Source: JAXGRD01 sp050946655 (GTDB taxonomy: Bacteria > Bacillota > Clostridia > Peptostreptococcales > Anaerovoracaceae). Taken from it: DNA of 21,614 nucleotides. This document shows positions 13,884 to 21,561 of this stretch, in pieces. Location: positions 1 to 21,614 of the forward strand of contig JBMNVE010000029.1 in NCBI GenBank assembly GCA_050946655.1. Direction: 5' to 3'. How positions within the stretch are numbered: the first letter of the stretch is position 1; every line of letters begins with the position of its first letter. The notes beneath the pieces were generated by a model. The model worked only from the letters and a program-made list of their open reading frames with translations. It had not been told where the DNA came from and did no database searches. A program made the position numbers and the translations under genes.

Positions 13884-15137
13884 ATGAAAGACTTGCTACA
13901 GAAAAAAATATTGAAATTGGCTCTCCGTGCAGGAGAGTTGATGATGCGAAGCGGCGCGGAGATGTACCGTGTAGAAGACACCATTCGCAGGATCTGTCTT
14001 GCTTGCGGTATCCACCGGGTGGATACCTTCGCCATCCCCACCGGCATCATTGTCTCCATCGATTCGGGGAGAGAAGAACACGTGGTACACACCTCCATGA
14101 GGCGGGTACAGGGCGCGACCATCGATCTGGGGAGCATCTCGGCCATCAACAATTTCTCCAGGCTCTTCACCTCCACGGACATGTCCATCGATCGCGGATT
14201 GGAAGAAATCGAGAAGATCGCCGCTAAACCAGTCTACCCACTGGGCATACGCATGTTGGGTGCCGCTTTGGTTTCGGCTTTTTACTGCGCGTTTCTCTCT
14301 GCCAATCTAATCGCGTCCCTCTGTGCCGTGTTTATCGGCATCATCAGCTTCCTCGTTTCTGTCTTCCTCAGCCGCTATGACACCAATTATTTCATCAAAG
14401 GCTTTTGCTGTTGCGGAACAAGTACGATACTGGCCGTCTTATGCCACACCTTGGGGCTGACCCATCACTATGGCGCCATCATCATCGGCACCATCATTCT
14501 GTTCTTCCCCGGCTCCGCCATTACCAACTCCATTCGGGATCTATTGTCCGGAGACATGGTCAGCGGGGTAGCACGGATGTCGGAGGCCTTCCTTGTTGCC
14601 GTCTCCCTTGCCAGCGGCGCGGGGATCATTCTGTCCCTTTGGTCCATCATCGGGCTTACCGCCCTTCCGCCCCTCGACAGCCGAATCCCCCTGTCCATCC
14701 AGATCCTCTTGGGCATAGCCCTGCCTATCGGTTTTGCCCTGTTGTTCCACTTGCCCGTAAGGCATATCCTGCCCACCGTCATCATCAGTGCCGGCGGATG
14801 GGGCGTCTATTTGCTGACCTTCAATGATGGTGGCCGTGTGGTCTTGGCTTGCTTCCTTGGCGCCATTGCCGTGGGCCTTGTCAGTGGCATTGCTTCCAGA
14901 GTATTAAAGGAGGCATCCACCGTATTCATCATCCCAGGCATCATGACCATGGTACCGGGGGCGGGCATGTATTTTACTATGCTTGCCCTCATCAGAGGGA
15001 ACTATGAGTCCGCCCTTTCTACCGGCGCGGAAACCATCTTCATGGCCGGGGCGATCGCTTTGGGCATCATGATCACCGGCGGTTTTTTTAAAATCGCCAG
15101 CGCCATCCACCGAAAGTTATTCACCTCCATGGATTAG
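13884..15137 (+). CDS. Threonine/serine exporter family protein (ThrE-like)
   Basis: The 417-residue membrane protein joins both halves of the ThrE family. The N-terminal cytoplasmic DUF1212-type domain has RSGAEMYRVEDTIRRI at 22-37 and PTGIIVSID at 52-60. It is followed by about ten hydrophobic segments from residue 119 on, covering the ThrE and ThrE_2 regions that are split into two proteins in E. coli YjjP/YjjB. Export of threonine or serine is the known role of Corynebacterium ThrE; the substrate here is not shown. The ATG at 13884 lacks a ribosome site. An ATG at 13941 has AGGAG five bases upstream, but would cut into the helix before the conserved GAE-YRVEDT motif. The stop overlaps the convergent scpB stop by four bases. 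Confidence 0.88.
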   Translation: MKDLLQKKILKLALRAGELMMRSGAEMYRVEDTIRRICLACGIHRVDTFAIPTGIIVSIDSGREEHVVHTSMRRVQGATIDLGSISAINNFSRLFTSTDMSIDRGLEEIEKIAAKPVYPLGIRMLGAALVSAFYCAFLSANLIASLCAVFIGIISFLVSVFLSRYDTNYFIKGFCCCGTSTILAVLCHTLGLTHHYGAIIIGTIILFFPGSAITNSIRDLLSGDMVSGVARMSEAFLVAVSLASGAGIILSLWSIIGLTALPPLDSRIPLSIQILLGIALPIGFALLFHLPVRHILPTVIISAGGWGVYLLTFNDGGRVVLACFLGAIAVGLVSGIASRVLKEASTVFIIPGIMTMVPGAGMYFTMLALIRGNYESALSTGAETIFMAGAIALGIMITGGFFKIASAIHRKLFTSMD

Positions 15138-15736
15138 TCGTCCCCCCGGGAAATGCCCTCCAAGGAAATCTGATTCATCATCACGCTGTCTTCGTATTCT
15201 TCGGGGAGCTCGATTACAGACTCGATATCTTTGATTTCCGGAAGATCACGAAGGCTTTCAAAGCCGAACTGTTTCAAAAATTCCTCTGTTGTCCCGTATA
15301 GGATGGGCCTACCGATTCCGGTGGAGCGACCTTTCTCCTCAATCAAGTCCTTCTTGGCCAAGCCTTCTAGGACTCTATCACACTTGATCCCCCTGACGGA
15401 TTCGATATCCCCTCTGGTGACCGGCTGCTTATAGGCGATAATGGCCAGGACCTCCAGTGCCGATTGGCTCAGCCGCCTCTTCTTTACCGGTGTACAAAGC
15501 CGCCGGATATAATCCGCATTTTCCTCTGCCGTTACCAGTTGGTAGCTCTTGTTGATCCGCCTCAGCCTGATTCCTCTTTTTTCTTTTTCATATTCGGCGG
15601 CCAGCTCTTCCAACTCTTCTGCGGCTTCTTTCTCTGTAATGCCGAATATCTCCGCTACGGCTGCCGCCGCCAAGGGCTGCCCCCACACAAACAGCATGGA
15701 CTCCAACGGAGATTTTATGTATTTCTTATCGCTCAT
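15134..15736 (-). CDS. scpB: Segregation and condensation protein B
   Basis: This 200-residue protein is the winged-helix kleisin-interacting subunit of the SMC-ScpAB condensin, which organises and separates chromosomes. Typical segments are ESMLFVWGQPL at 12-22, and LSQSALEVLAIIAYKQPVTR and IRGIKCDRVL-like sequence in the middle, then GRPILYGTTEEFL. It overlaps scpA by 11 bp, with its ribosome site AGGAGG inside the scpA end. Its stop overlaps that of the convergent thrE-like gene (sequence TTAG shared at 15134-15137). Confidence 0.95.
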   Translation of the reverse strand: MSDKKYIKSPLESMLFVWGQPLAAAAVAEIFGITEKEAAEELEELAAEYEKEKRGIRLRRINKSYQLVTAEENADYIRRLCTPVKKRRLSQSALEVLAIIAYKQPVTRGDIESVRGIKCDRVLEGLAKKDLIEEKGRSTGIGRPILYGTTEEFLKQFGFESLRDLPEIKDIESVIELPEEYEDSVMMNQISLEGISRGDD

Positions 15737-16475
15737 ATCCCTCCTTCCCGGACTTTACCACAATCTCACCGAAGAGAGATTTCTGGTCAGCCCGCAGGCT
15801 CCCTTGCCTGACCATCTCCAATACCGAGGAAAAGGACAGTGCAATGTCATACTTGTCCATAGGATCCTCCACCAAGTCCGTAAAGGGAACCGTCTTTTTG
15901 GGATCTTCCTGAAAAAAACTCATAATGAAGTTGGCCTTGGTTTCAGCATTCCGCTTCTGCCTCTCGATCCGCTCGTATCGCTCTTTGATCTCCTCCACCT
16001 TTCGCTTCTTTTGCAAGAAGAGGTGGAAGGCCGAAACAAACTGCTTAATGTCTGCCGACAGGTACTCGTCCGGCTGGGCGGTAAAGGCGGAAATGTCTTC
16101 CTGCGGCTTTTCGTGGATCAACATACCCCGTTCTTCCCGATCTCTGAGCATGTTTGAAATATTCTTGAATTTCTTATATTCCGCCAGCTTCTCCGCCAGG
16201 TCCTTCCTGGGGTCATCCTCCGTTAGAGACTGACCATCCACTACAGGTTTGGGGAGCAGCATTTTGGATTTCAGCTGGATCAACTCTGCCGCAAGAACGA
16301 TAAAATCGGAAGATACAGATACATCCAGTTGTTGCATTTCTTCTATGTAATCTAGGTATTGGGCTGTAATAGAGGAAACTTCGATGTCGTAGATGCTCAT
16401 CCGTGCACTTTCGATCAAGTACACCAGCAGATCAAAGGGCCCCTCAAATGTATTGGTGACTACTTTATAGCTCAT
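15726..16475 (-). CDS. scpA: Segregation and condensation protein A
   Basis: This 249-residue kleisin links the SMC heads and binds ScpB. The N-terminus shows the family hallmark NTFEGPFDLLVYLIE, followed by DFIVLAAELIQLKSKMLLP; the C-terminal winged helix includes VPFTDLVEDPMDKYDI-like sequence that contacts the SMC head. I chose the ATG at 16475 (AAGGA upstream). A GTG at 16490, also with a GGGAG site, would add five residues. It forms a two-gene operon with scpB. Confidence 0.95.
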   Translation of the reverse strand: MSYKVVTNTFEGPFDLLVYLIESARMSIYDIEVSSITAQYLDYIEEMQQLDVSVSSDFIVLAAELIQLKSKMLLPKPVVDGQSLTEDDPRKDLAEKLAEYKKFKNISNMLRDREERGMLIHEKPQEDISAFTAQPDEYLSADIKQFVSAFHLFLQKKRKVEEIKERYERIERQKRNAETKANFIMSFFQEDPKKTVPFTDLVEDPMDKYDIALSFSSVLEMVRQGSLRADQKSLFGEIVVKSGKEGYER

Positions 16476-16503
16476 GGCTTTTTCCTTCACATAACTCCCA
16501 TTG

Positions 16504-16509
16504 ATTATA
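16504..16509 (-). promoter_or_regulatory. -10 box of a probable scpAB promoter
   Basis: A perfect TATAAT lies on the minus strand 28 bp upstream of the scpA ATG. No good -35 hexamer is found at 16-18 bp, so this is a partial promoter call. Confidence 0.45.
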
Positions 16510-16542
16510 CCCTATTTTTCAACCCATCGCTACCGTTGATTT

Positions 16543-16588
16543 GGTGAATTCCGACCGATCATCGCCGTGACGATTTCCGGCATTCACC
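16543..16588. repeat. Long hairpin between mtnA and scpA
   Basis: Arms GGTGAATTCCG (16543-16553) and CGGCATTCACC (16578-16588) pair at 10 of 11 positions around a 24-nt loop that itself can form a short ATCG/CGAT stem. It lies 38 bp after mtnA and could be its 3' end structure, though no T-run follows on the minus strand. Confidence 0.45.
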
Positions 16589-16626
16589 ATTGGAAAGAAG
16601 AGTCTTAAAAGTGAGAATCCCCCTAA

Positions 16627-17706
16627 CTAAACTGATGTTTCTACTATCCTTCGAAGGTTTTCCCCGTAAGGTGGCCGGACAATCCCTCTTTCTGTGACAA
16701 TAGCCGTGATATATTTATTGTCCGTCACGTCAAAGGCAGGGTTGAAGACCTTGATGCCCTGAGGCGCCATGTCTTTCTCATACCACATTCGGAAAACTTC
16801 TTCGGGATCCCTATTCTCAATAACGATCTCATCCCCCGACGGAATGTCCATGTCGATGGTAGATGTGGGCACAAACATGTAAAAGGGTATGTCGAACGCC
16901 TTGGCAAGAATCGCCAAGGAAGCCGTACCGATCTTATTGGCACCATCTCCGTTGGCAGCCATCCGGTCGCACCCCACCAAAACAGCATCCACCTTGCCCT
17001 CTTTCATGACCACCGACGCCATATCGTCACAGATCAAGGTGACATCCACTCCGGATTTAGTCAGCTCCCATGCCGTCAGGCGTGCCCCTTGCAACAGAGG
17101 GCGGGTTTCATCGGCAAAGACCTTGAACCCATATCCCCTTTCTCGGCCTAGATGGATGGGGGCCAGTGCAGTACCATAACCTGTGGTTGCCAGCGCCCCT
17201 GCATTACAGTGGGTCAAAAGACCCATTCCCGGCTCCAAAAGGTCAAGGCCATGCTCACCCATGGCCAAGCAGGCCGCTTGATCTTCTTCATGGATCAAAC
17301 GTGCCTCCCGGAGCAATTCCTCCAACATTTGAGCGGAGTTAAAGGGTTGGGAAAATTCCCGGCGGGCACCCACTCCCAGGGACTTGAGTTTCTTCTCCAT
17401 TCGCTCCAGTGCCCAAAAGAGGTTGACCGCCGTCGGTCTGGATCGAGATAAGTATTCCTTGGCCCTTTGAAAATCCTCATAAAACCCGCTGAAGCTTTTC
17501 TGCTTCGCACCCGTCATAGCGACGATGATGCCGTAGGCTGCTGCAACTCCAATGGCAGGCGCTCCTCGCACCCGAAGGCTCCGGATGGCCTCAAAGACTT
17601 CTTCTTTGGTCCTCAGCTCCTTGTACGTCTCTTCTCCCGGGAGAAGGGTCTGATCAAGAATGGTCAGGCTTCCTTTTTCATAGGCTAATGTGTTTATATT
17701 CAGCAA
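16627..17706 (-). CDS. mtnA: S-methyl-5-thioribose-1-phosphate isomerase
   Basis: This 359-residue enzyme of the methionine salvage pathway converts methylthioribose-1-phosphate to methylthioribulose-1-phosphate. Family signatures are RVRGAPAIGVAAAYG (45-59), THCNAGALATTGYGTA (165-180) with catalytic C167, and GCDRMAANGDGANKIGT (245-261) with catalytic D247. It belongs to the eIF2B-like fold, but these residues mark the isomerase. The start is TTG at 17706, set by GGAGG eight bases upstream; no ATG is available at the family start. No other salvage gene is adjacent. Confidence 0.95.
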   Translation of the reverse strand: MLNINTLAYEKGSLTILDQTLLPGEETYKELRTKEEVFEAIRSLRVRGAPAIGVAAAYGIIVAMTGAKQKSFSGFYEDFQRAKEYLSRSRPTAVNLFWALERMEKKLKSLGVGARREFSQPFNSAQMLEELLREARLIHEEDQAACLAMGEHGLDLLEPGMGLLTHCNAGALATTGYGTALAPIHLGRERGYGFKVFADETRPLLQGARLTAWELTKSGVDVTLICDDMASVVMKEGKVDAVLVGCDRMAANGDGANKIGTASLAILAKAFDIPFYMFVPTSTIDMDIPSGDEIVIENRDPEEVFRMWYEKDMAPQGIKVFNPAFDVTDNKYITAIVTERGIVRPPYGENLRRIVETSV

Positions 17707-17725
17707 ATTTCTTTCCTCCGGTCAC

Positions 17726-17731
17726 AGTATA
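17726..17731 (-). promoter_or_regulatory. Extended -10 box of the mtnA promoter
   Basis: On the minus strand TGATATACT gives an extended -10 element; the -35 region falls in the patA terminator and is weak. The start would be near 17719, leaving a very short leader that begins at the ribosome site. Confidence 0.4.
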
Positions 17732-17743
17732 TCACAAATGGCA

Positions 17744-17782
17744 AAAACCCGAAAAGCAATCCTAGGATTGCTTTCGGGTTTT
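17744..17782 (-). terminator. Rho-independent terminator of patA
   Basis: An almost complete 18-bp inverted repeat (AAAACCCGAAA and GCAATCC against GGATTGC and TTCGGGTTTT) with a one-base bulge and a tiny loop is followed on the minus strand by a T-run. It starts 25 bp after the patA stop and separates patA from mtnA. Confidence 0.92.
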
Positions 17783-17807
17783 GATGATTAATGGGAATTC
17801 ATTTGGA

Positions 17808-19169
17808 TTACAGGTTGAATTCCTTCTTCACGTCGATGATGGCTTCTTCCAGTTTTGCCAATACTTCCTTAATGGTATCTTCTGTCTGCACTGCAGGTGG
17901 CTCGATACGAACCGTCTTAGCATTGACCAATGTACCCGCTGTCATGACGTGTCTTGAGAAGAGACCCTTTGTTACCGCATATCCAACTTCTGCTTCCGGG
18001 AATTCCATACAGATCAGCAGTCCTGCTCCTCTGAAGTCCTTCAGCACGGTAGGATACTTTTTCTTCAATTCTGCCAAGCCGTCCATGTACATCTTGCCCT
18101 TAGCTGCGCACTGTCCGGGGATGTCGTTTTCCAACATGTACTTGATCGTTGCGATTGCAGCAGAACAAGCCAGTGGGTTTCCGCCGAATGTGGGGGATCC
18201 CAGGATCCAGGGGTTGTCGATCAATTTTTCTACCCACATCTTAGGTCTTGCGATGATACCCGTGATCGGCATAACACCACCACCAAAGGCCTTACCGAAT
18301 GTCATGATGTCAGGAACTACGTTTTCGTCTTCCACTCTCCACATGGTTCCGCAACGTCCCATACCGGTCTGGATCTCGTCACAAATCATAGCTACGCCAT
18401 ACTTGTCACAGATCTCTCTAACCTTAGGCAGATATCCCTTAGGAGGAATCACTACGCCGGCCTCACCCTGGATAGGCTCGATGATTACGCCCGCAACCTT
18501 TTCCCCTACGGTCTGCAGGTTCTTGATAGCAGCTTCCATAGCTTCGGCATTACCGAACTCTACGTGCTGTACCTGCTGGATCATGGGAAGGTAGTCTTCT
18601 CTGTAAGCTCCCTTACCGCCCATGGAGATCGCTCCGTAGGACTTACCGTGGAAGGCACCTACTGTGGAGATATACCATCTGCCGCCGGTAGCCAATCTAG
18701 CCAGCTTCAATGACATTTCAACAGCTTCTGCTCCACCGTTGGTGAAGAAGCAATACTGCAGGTCTCCCGGCGTGATCTGAGCAACGATGTTTGCCAAATA
18801 TCCTCTGAGGGGATCCACCAATTCCTGAGAGTGCAGTGCATAGCGGTCAAGCTGAGCTTTTACCGTCTTTACGATCTCCGGATTTCTGTGTCCGCAGGTA
18901 TAGATTCCGAATCCGCCCAGGCAGTCGATAAACTGTACGCCGTCCAGGTCTTCAAAGTGTTCTTCGGAGTCTGTCCATTCAATAAACGCAGAGTCCGTAG
19001 ATACGGATTTTCTGTACTCTAACCAACCGGGGTTTACGTTTTCGTTGAAGTTCTCGATTGACTCATCGTGGATGGCAACCTTGTCTTCAGCCGTAAGCTC
19101 AGGTTTTTCAATGTAGCTTATGACTCTCTTTGCTAGTTCTAGTGCTTTTTCTTTGTTCATTGCAGTCAT
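17808..19169 (-). CDS. patA: Putrescine aminotransferase (class III, PLP-dependent)
   Basis: The 453-residue protein closely follows E. coli PatA (459 aa), which transfers the amino group of putrescine or cadaverine to 2-oxoglutarate. Shared segments include VNPGWLEYRKSV (45-56), FIDCLGGFGIY (80-90), LHSQELVDPLRG (112-123) and TLVNAKTVRIEPP near the end. The PLP lysine is K293 (FGKAFGGGV) and the ring-contact aspartate is D264 (ICDEIQTGMGR). AGGAGG lies seven bases before the ATG. It is transcribed alone, from a sigma-54 promoter, and has its own terminator. Activity on another diamine or a lysine-derived amine is possible; ornithine or GABA transaminase is less likely from the N-terminal region. 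Confidence 0.9.
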   Translation of the reverse strand: MTAMNKEKALELAKRVISYIEKPELTAEDKVAIHDESIENFNENVNPGWLEYRKSVSTDSAFIEWTDSEEHFEDLDGVQFIDCLGGFGIYTCGHRNPEIVKTVKAQLDRYALHSQELVDPLRGYLANIVAQITPGDLQYCFFTNGGAEAVEMSLKLARLATGGRWYISTVGAFHGKSYGAISMGGKGAYREDYLPMIQQVQHVEFGNAEAMEAAIKNLQTVGEKVAGVIIEPIQGEAGVVIPPKGYLPKVREICDKYGVAMICDEIQTGMGRCGTMWRVEDENVVPDIMTFGKAFGGGVMPITGIIARPKMWVEKLIDNPWILGSPTFGGNPLACSAAIATIKYMLENDIPGQCAAKGKMYMDGLAELKKKYPTVLKDFRGAGLLICMEFPEAEVGYAVTKGLFSRHVMTAGTLVNAKTVRIEPPAVQTEDTIKEVLAKLEEAIIDVKKEFNL

Positions 19170-19235
19170 TCTATGACCTCCTCTTTCTGCCGTCCAATCA
19201 GTGACGGCTACAATATAACACTTGCCTATAAGTAT

Positions 19236-19251
19236 AGCAAATCCCGTGCCA
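19236..19251 (-). promoter_or_regulatory. Sigma-54 (-24/-12) promoter of patA
   Basis: The minus strand reads TGGCACGGGATTTGCT, matching every conserved base of the consensus, with GG and GC 12 bp apart. The start is predicted near 19226, 57 nt before the ATG. The downstream bases TGCTATACT also form an extended sigma-A -10 box, so a second, basal start is possible. Confidence 0.87.
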
Positions 19252-19330
19252 CCTTATTGACTCGATATTTTTTTCACGATAATACCCGCTATAGCCCTGA
19301 TGGTTCCAACGAAATTCTTTTTTCCTGTTT

Positions 19331-19349
19331 GGAATTTTTCGAAAACTCC
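19331..19349. promoter_or_regulatory. Dyad upstream of patA, candidate enhancer site
   Basis: GGAATTTTTCGAAAACTCC has two-fold symmetry (GGA-n-TTTT, AAAA-n-TCC) centred about 114 bp upstream of the predicted patA start. It does not resemble the GAAC-N8-GTTC dyads of kdd, so another activator may act here. The rest of 19252-19480 shows only a small TCTCA/TGAGA repeat at 19403-19416. Confidence 0.35.
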
Positions 19350-19483
19350 GGCCTTTCTGAACGGGAATATTTCTCAATATCTATACGATTCCTTCCGTTT
19401 TTTCTCATTTGTGAGATATTTTGACCTGTGGATCTAACTTGCATCCCTTACATATCCCCTGCTGGTATTTTTCCGCCCCTCTG

Positions 19484-19492
19484 TGTTATAAT
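19484..19492 (+). promoter_or_regulatory. Extended -10 promoter of the COG2426 gene
   Basis: TGTTATAAT is a perfect extended -10 element (TGn-TATAAT). The -35 position is poor, as is usual for this class. The predicted start is near 19499, 37 nt before the ATG. Confidence 0.6.
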
Positions 19493-19535
19493 GTATCTTT
19501 CTATTGGATATATCCGCTATTATGGAGGATTTTTT

Positions 19536-20012
19536 ATGGCCCCTTGGCTATCCGGCACAACTTTTGGAGCAATTTTAACGACATTTTTCATGTCGGCTGT
19601 CCCCATCATCGAATTGCGTGGAGGGATCCCCTGGGGGGTTGCTCACGATCTGCCGCCGCTGATTTCCTACACTGCAGCCGTCCTGGGAAACATGCTTCCC
19701 ATACCCTTTATTTTGCTCTTTCTCCGCCACGTCTTTAACTGGCTTCGAAATTTCGAAAAAACCAAGCGATTGGTGGAAGGCTTGGAGAGGCGAGCACACT
19801 TAAAGGGAAAAAAGGTGGAGAAATATAAAAGTCTGGGCCTTGTCTTGCTGGTGGCCATCCCCCTGCCTGGGACCGGTGCTTGGACCGGCGCCCTGGTGGC
19901 TTCTGTTTTGGACATCCCCCTGCGAAAATCCCTTCTATTGATTTTTATCGGCGTTTGCTCTGCGGGAATATTCATGCTGACCCTCAGCCACAGCATCAAG
20001 CTGGCTTTTTGA
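19536..20012 (+). CDS. Small membrane protein, COG2426 / 'small multidrug export' family
   Basis: The protein has 158 residues with about four hydrophobic segments (roughly 8-30, 41-66, 100-125, 132-151) and a basic cytoplasmic stretch (71-99). Two re-entrant-type motifs, VPIIELRGGIPWG (22-34) and IPLPGTGAWTGA (108-119), mark the family. The transport name comes from weak annotation and no substrate is established. I chose the ATG at 19536, with GGAGG seven bases upstream; the longer frame to 19428 would start before the promoter. It is a single-gene unit, with a terminator at 20038-20072. Confidence 0.85.
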   Translation: MAPWLSGTTFGAILTTFFMSAVPIIELRGGIPWGVAHDLPPLISYTAAVLGNMLPIPFILLFLRHVFNWLRNFEKTKRLVEGLERRAHLKGKKVEKYKSLGLVLLVAIPLPGTGAWTGALVASVLDIPLRKSLLLIFIGVCSAGIFMLTLSHSIKLAF

Positions 20013-20037
20013 TTTTTCTTCAAGCCGGACCAAACAT

Positions 20038-20080
20038 TGGATGATTTTTACTCTATTTTATCAAATCATCCACGATTTTT
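20038..20080 (+). terminator. Terminator of the COG2426 gene
   Basis: Arms TGGATGATTT (20038-20047) and AAATCATCCA (20063-20072) pair perfectly; a TTTTT run follows at 20076-20080. It lies 25 bp after the stop. Confidence 0.75.
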
Positions 20081-20261
20081 GGGTTCTTTCAGAAGCTTCG
20101 TGGACGATATGCCCATAAAATAGCTCCCGTCATCTATTTGCCGCCATTAAGATCTTCTTTTCGTGGATCAACTGCTTCTCCGAAAGTGCGAATCATCCAT
20201 TTCTCCGGGCTTTCAAGGAAGCTCCGGAGTAAGAATGGGCGAGCCCATCACACGGGAATTG
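20081..20261. other. Gene-free stretch with two further hairpins
   Basis: I see no convincing coding frame here. Two inverted repeats stand close together: CTCCGGGCTT/AAGC-T-CCGGAG (20203-20229, one bulge) and ATGGGC/GCCCAT (20235-20248, 2-nt loop), just before the shared terminator. A small structured RNA or a decayed sequence are both possible; no riboswitch class was recognised. Confidence 0.35.
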
Positions 20262-20296
20262 AAAAACAGGCCTCCTTGACAGTCGGGCCTGTTTTT
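20262..20296. terminator. Bidirectional terminator after the cofE-like gene
   Basis: AAAAACAGGCC (20262-20272) and GGCCTGTTTTT (20286-20296) pair over 11 bp with a 13-nt loop, and a T-run ends the stem on both strands. It is 20 bp after the stop of the minus-strand cofE-like gene. Confidence 0.92.
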
Positions 20297-20315
20297 ATGG
20301 ATCATATCTTTCTCA

Positions 20316-21506
20316 TCAGATGGCGTAGTGATCAAAATATCCCTGGATGTACACGATGGGGGTTCCCTTATCGCCGCTTCCTGACGTCAAATCGCAAAGG
20401 GAGCCGATGAGGTCAGTCAATCTCCTGGGGGTCGTCCCTTGTGCCGCCATCTCTCCTTCCAGGTCTTCTCCCTTGCTCAAGATGGATTGAGAAATCGCCT
20501 CTCGAAGAGCTTCCCCCTCCAAATGGGCAAAATCGTTGTCCGCTAAATATTTCAACTTGATCTCGTTGGGCGTTCCGTCCAATCCCGGGGTAAAGCCGGG
20601 GGATACTACAGGATCCGCCAACTCCCAGATCTTTCCGATGGGATCTTTAAACGCCCCATCTCCATAAACCATCACTTCTATGGTCTTGCCTGTAGCCTTT
20701 CGGATCCGGGCCTGCAAATTCATGACGAAATCGGTGCAGTCATCGGGAAACAGCTTGACCGTTTCCTCCGTCGCCTTGTTGGATCCGAGTAGCCCGTACC
20801 TGGTGTTGAATCCGCTGCCGTCCACGCTTTCGTTGAGGATATCCTCGAGTCCCAGGATCAGCTTGCCCCCCGCTTCTTTGAGGATACGCTTTGTCCTAAC
20901 TCTGGAGTGGATATCACAAGCCAGAATATTTTCTGTATAGGAAAGAATGGTTCGAGGGTCGTTACTGAAGAGGATCTCCGCTTGGGCCCCTTCTTGCCGG
21001 ATCAACTCCTCATAGTAGGCCACATAATCCATCCCCGTAAAGGGATGCTTGGAATCTCCGAACTTTTCTTTGAACTCATCGTAGGAGAGCACATCGCTGT
21101 AGGGATTGACTCCCGCCGCGTCCATGGAATCCAGATCCAGAAGATGGTTGCCCACTTCATCACAGGGATAGCTGAGCATCAGCACCACTTTTTTGGTTCC
21201 CCTGGCAATGCCGCGCAAGCACACGGCAAACCGATTTCTACTGAGGATGGGGAAGATGACTCCGACGGTTTCTCCGCCCAGCTTATTTCTTACATCCGTG
21301 GCAATTTGTTCTACGGATGCATAATTCCCCTCAGCTCTGGCCACTACTGCCTCTGTCACAGCCAGTATGTCTCTGTCGCCGATGGTGAATTCTCCCGCTT
21401 CAGCTGCCTCCAACACCACGTTGCCGACGATCTCTTCCAGATTATCTCCCTGCCTGATGATGGGTGCCCGCAGGCCCCTGGAAACAGTCCCCACTCTTCT
21501 TTTCAT
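20316..21506 (-). CDS. CofE-like protein (coenzyme F420-0:L-glutamate ligase family)
   Basis: The 396-residue protein shows F420_ligase family features: GDRDILAVTEAVVARAEG at 43-60, and GDGAFKDPIGKIWELADP with VVSPGFTPGLDGTPNEIK in the C-terminal half. Archaeal CofE (about 250 aa) adds glutamates to F420-0 using GTP. This version is much longer and of the type found in Clostridia, most of which do not make F420, so its true substrate is probably different. No other F420 gene is visible. GAGGAG lies eight bases before the ATG. It is a single-gene unit ended by the shared terminator. Confidence 0.82.
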   Translation of the reverse strand: MKRRVGTVSRGLRAPIIRQGDNLEEIVGNVVLEAAEAGEFTIGDRDILAVTEAVVARAEGNYASVEQIATDVRNKLGGETVGVIFPILSRNRFAVCLRGIARGTKKVVLMLSYPCDEVGNHLLDLDSMDAAGVNPYSDVLSYDEFKEKFGDSKHPFTGMDYVAYYEELIRQEGAQAEILFSNDPRTILSYTENILACDIHSRVRTKRILKEAGGKLILGLEDILNESVDGSGFNTRYGLLGSNKATEETVKLFPDDCTDFVMNLQARIRKATGKTIEVMVYGDGAFKDPIGKIWELADPVVSPGFTPGLDGTPNEIKLKYLADNDFAHLEGEALREAISQSILSKGEDLEGEMAAQGTTPRRLTDLIGSLCDLTSGSGDKGTPIVYIQGYFDHYAI

Positions 21507-21555
21507 TTTTCGGTCTCCTCATATTTCAATATTTTTCGTTCTTGTCAACATTAAG

Positions 21556-21561
21556 ATTATA
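21556..21561 (-). promoter_or_regulatory. -10 box of a probable promoter for the cofE-like gene
   Basis: A perfect TATAAT lies on the minus strand 50 bp before the ATG, without a good -35. A perfect TTGACA at 21548-21543 has only a poor -10 (AATATG) 17 bp downstream. The surrounding sequence is A/T-rich; nothing else is seen to 21614. Confidence 0.4.

Noticed and set aside
20041..20118. A 25-codon plus-strand frame starting with ATG at 20041
   Set aside because: It coincides with the terminator stem, has no ribosome site and resembles nothing.
20138..20410. A 90-codon plus-strand frame
   Set aside because: It runs through the bidirectional terminator and into the antisense end of the cofE-like gene, with no ribosome site or domain.
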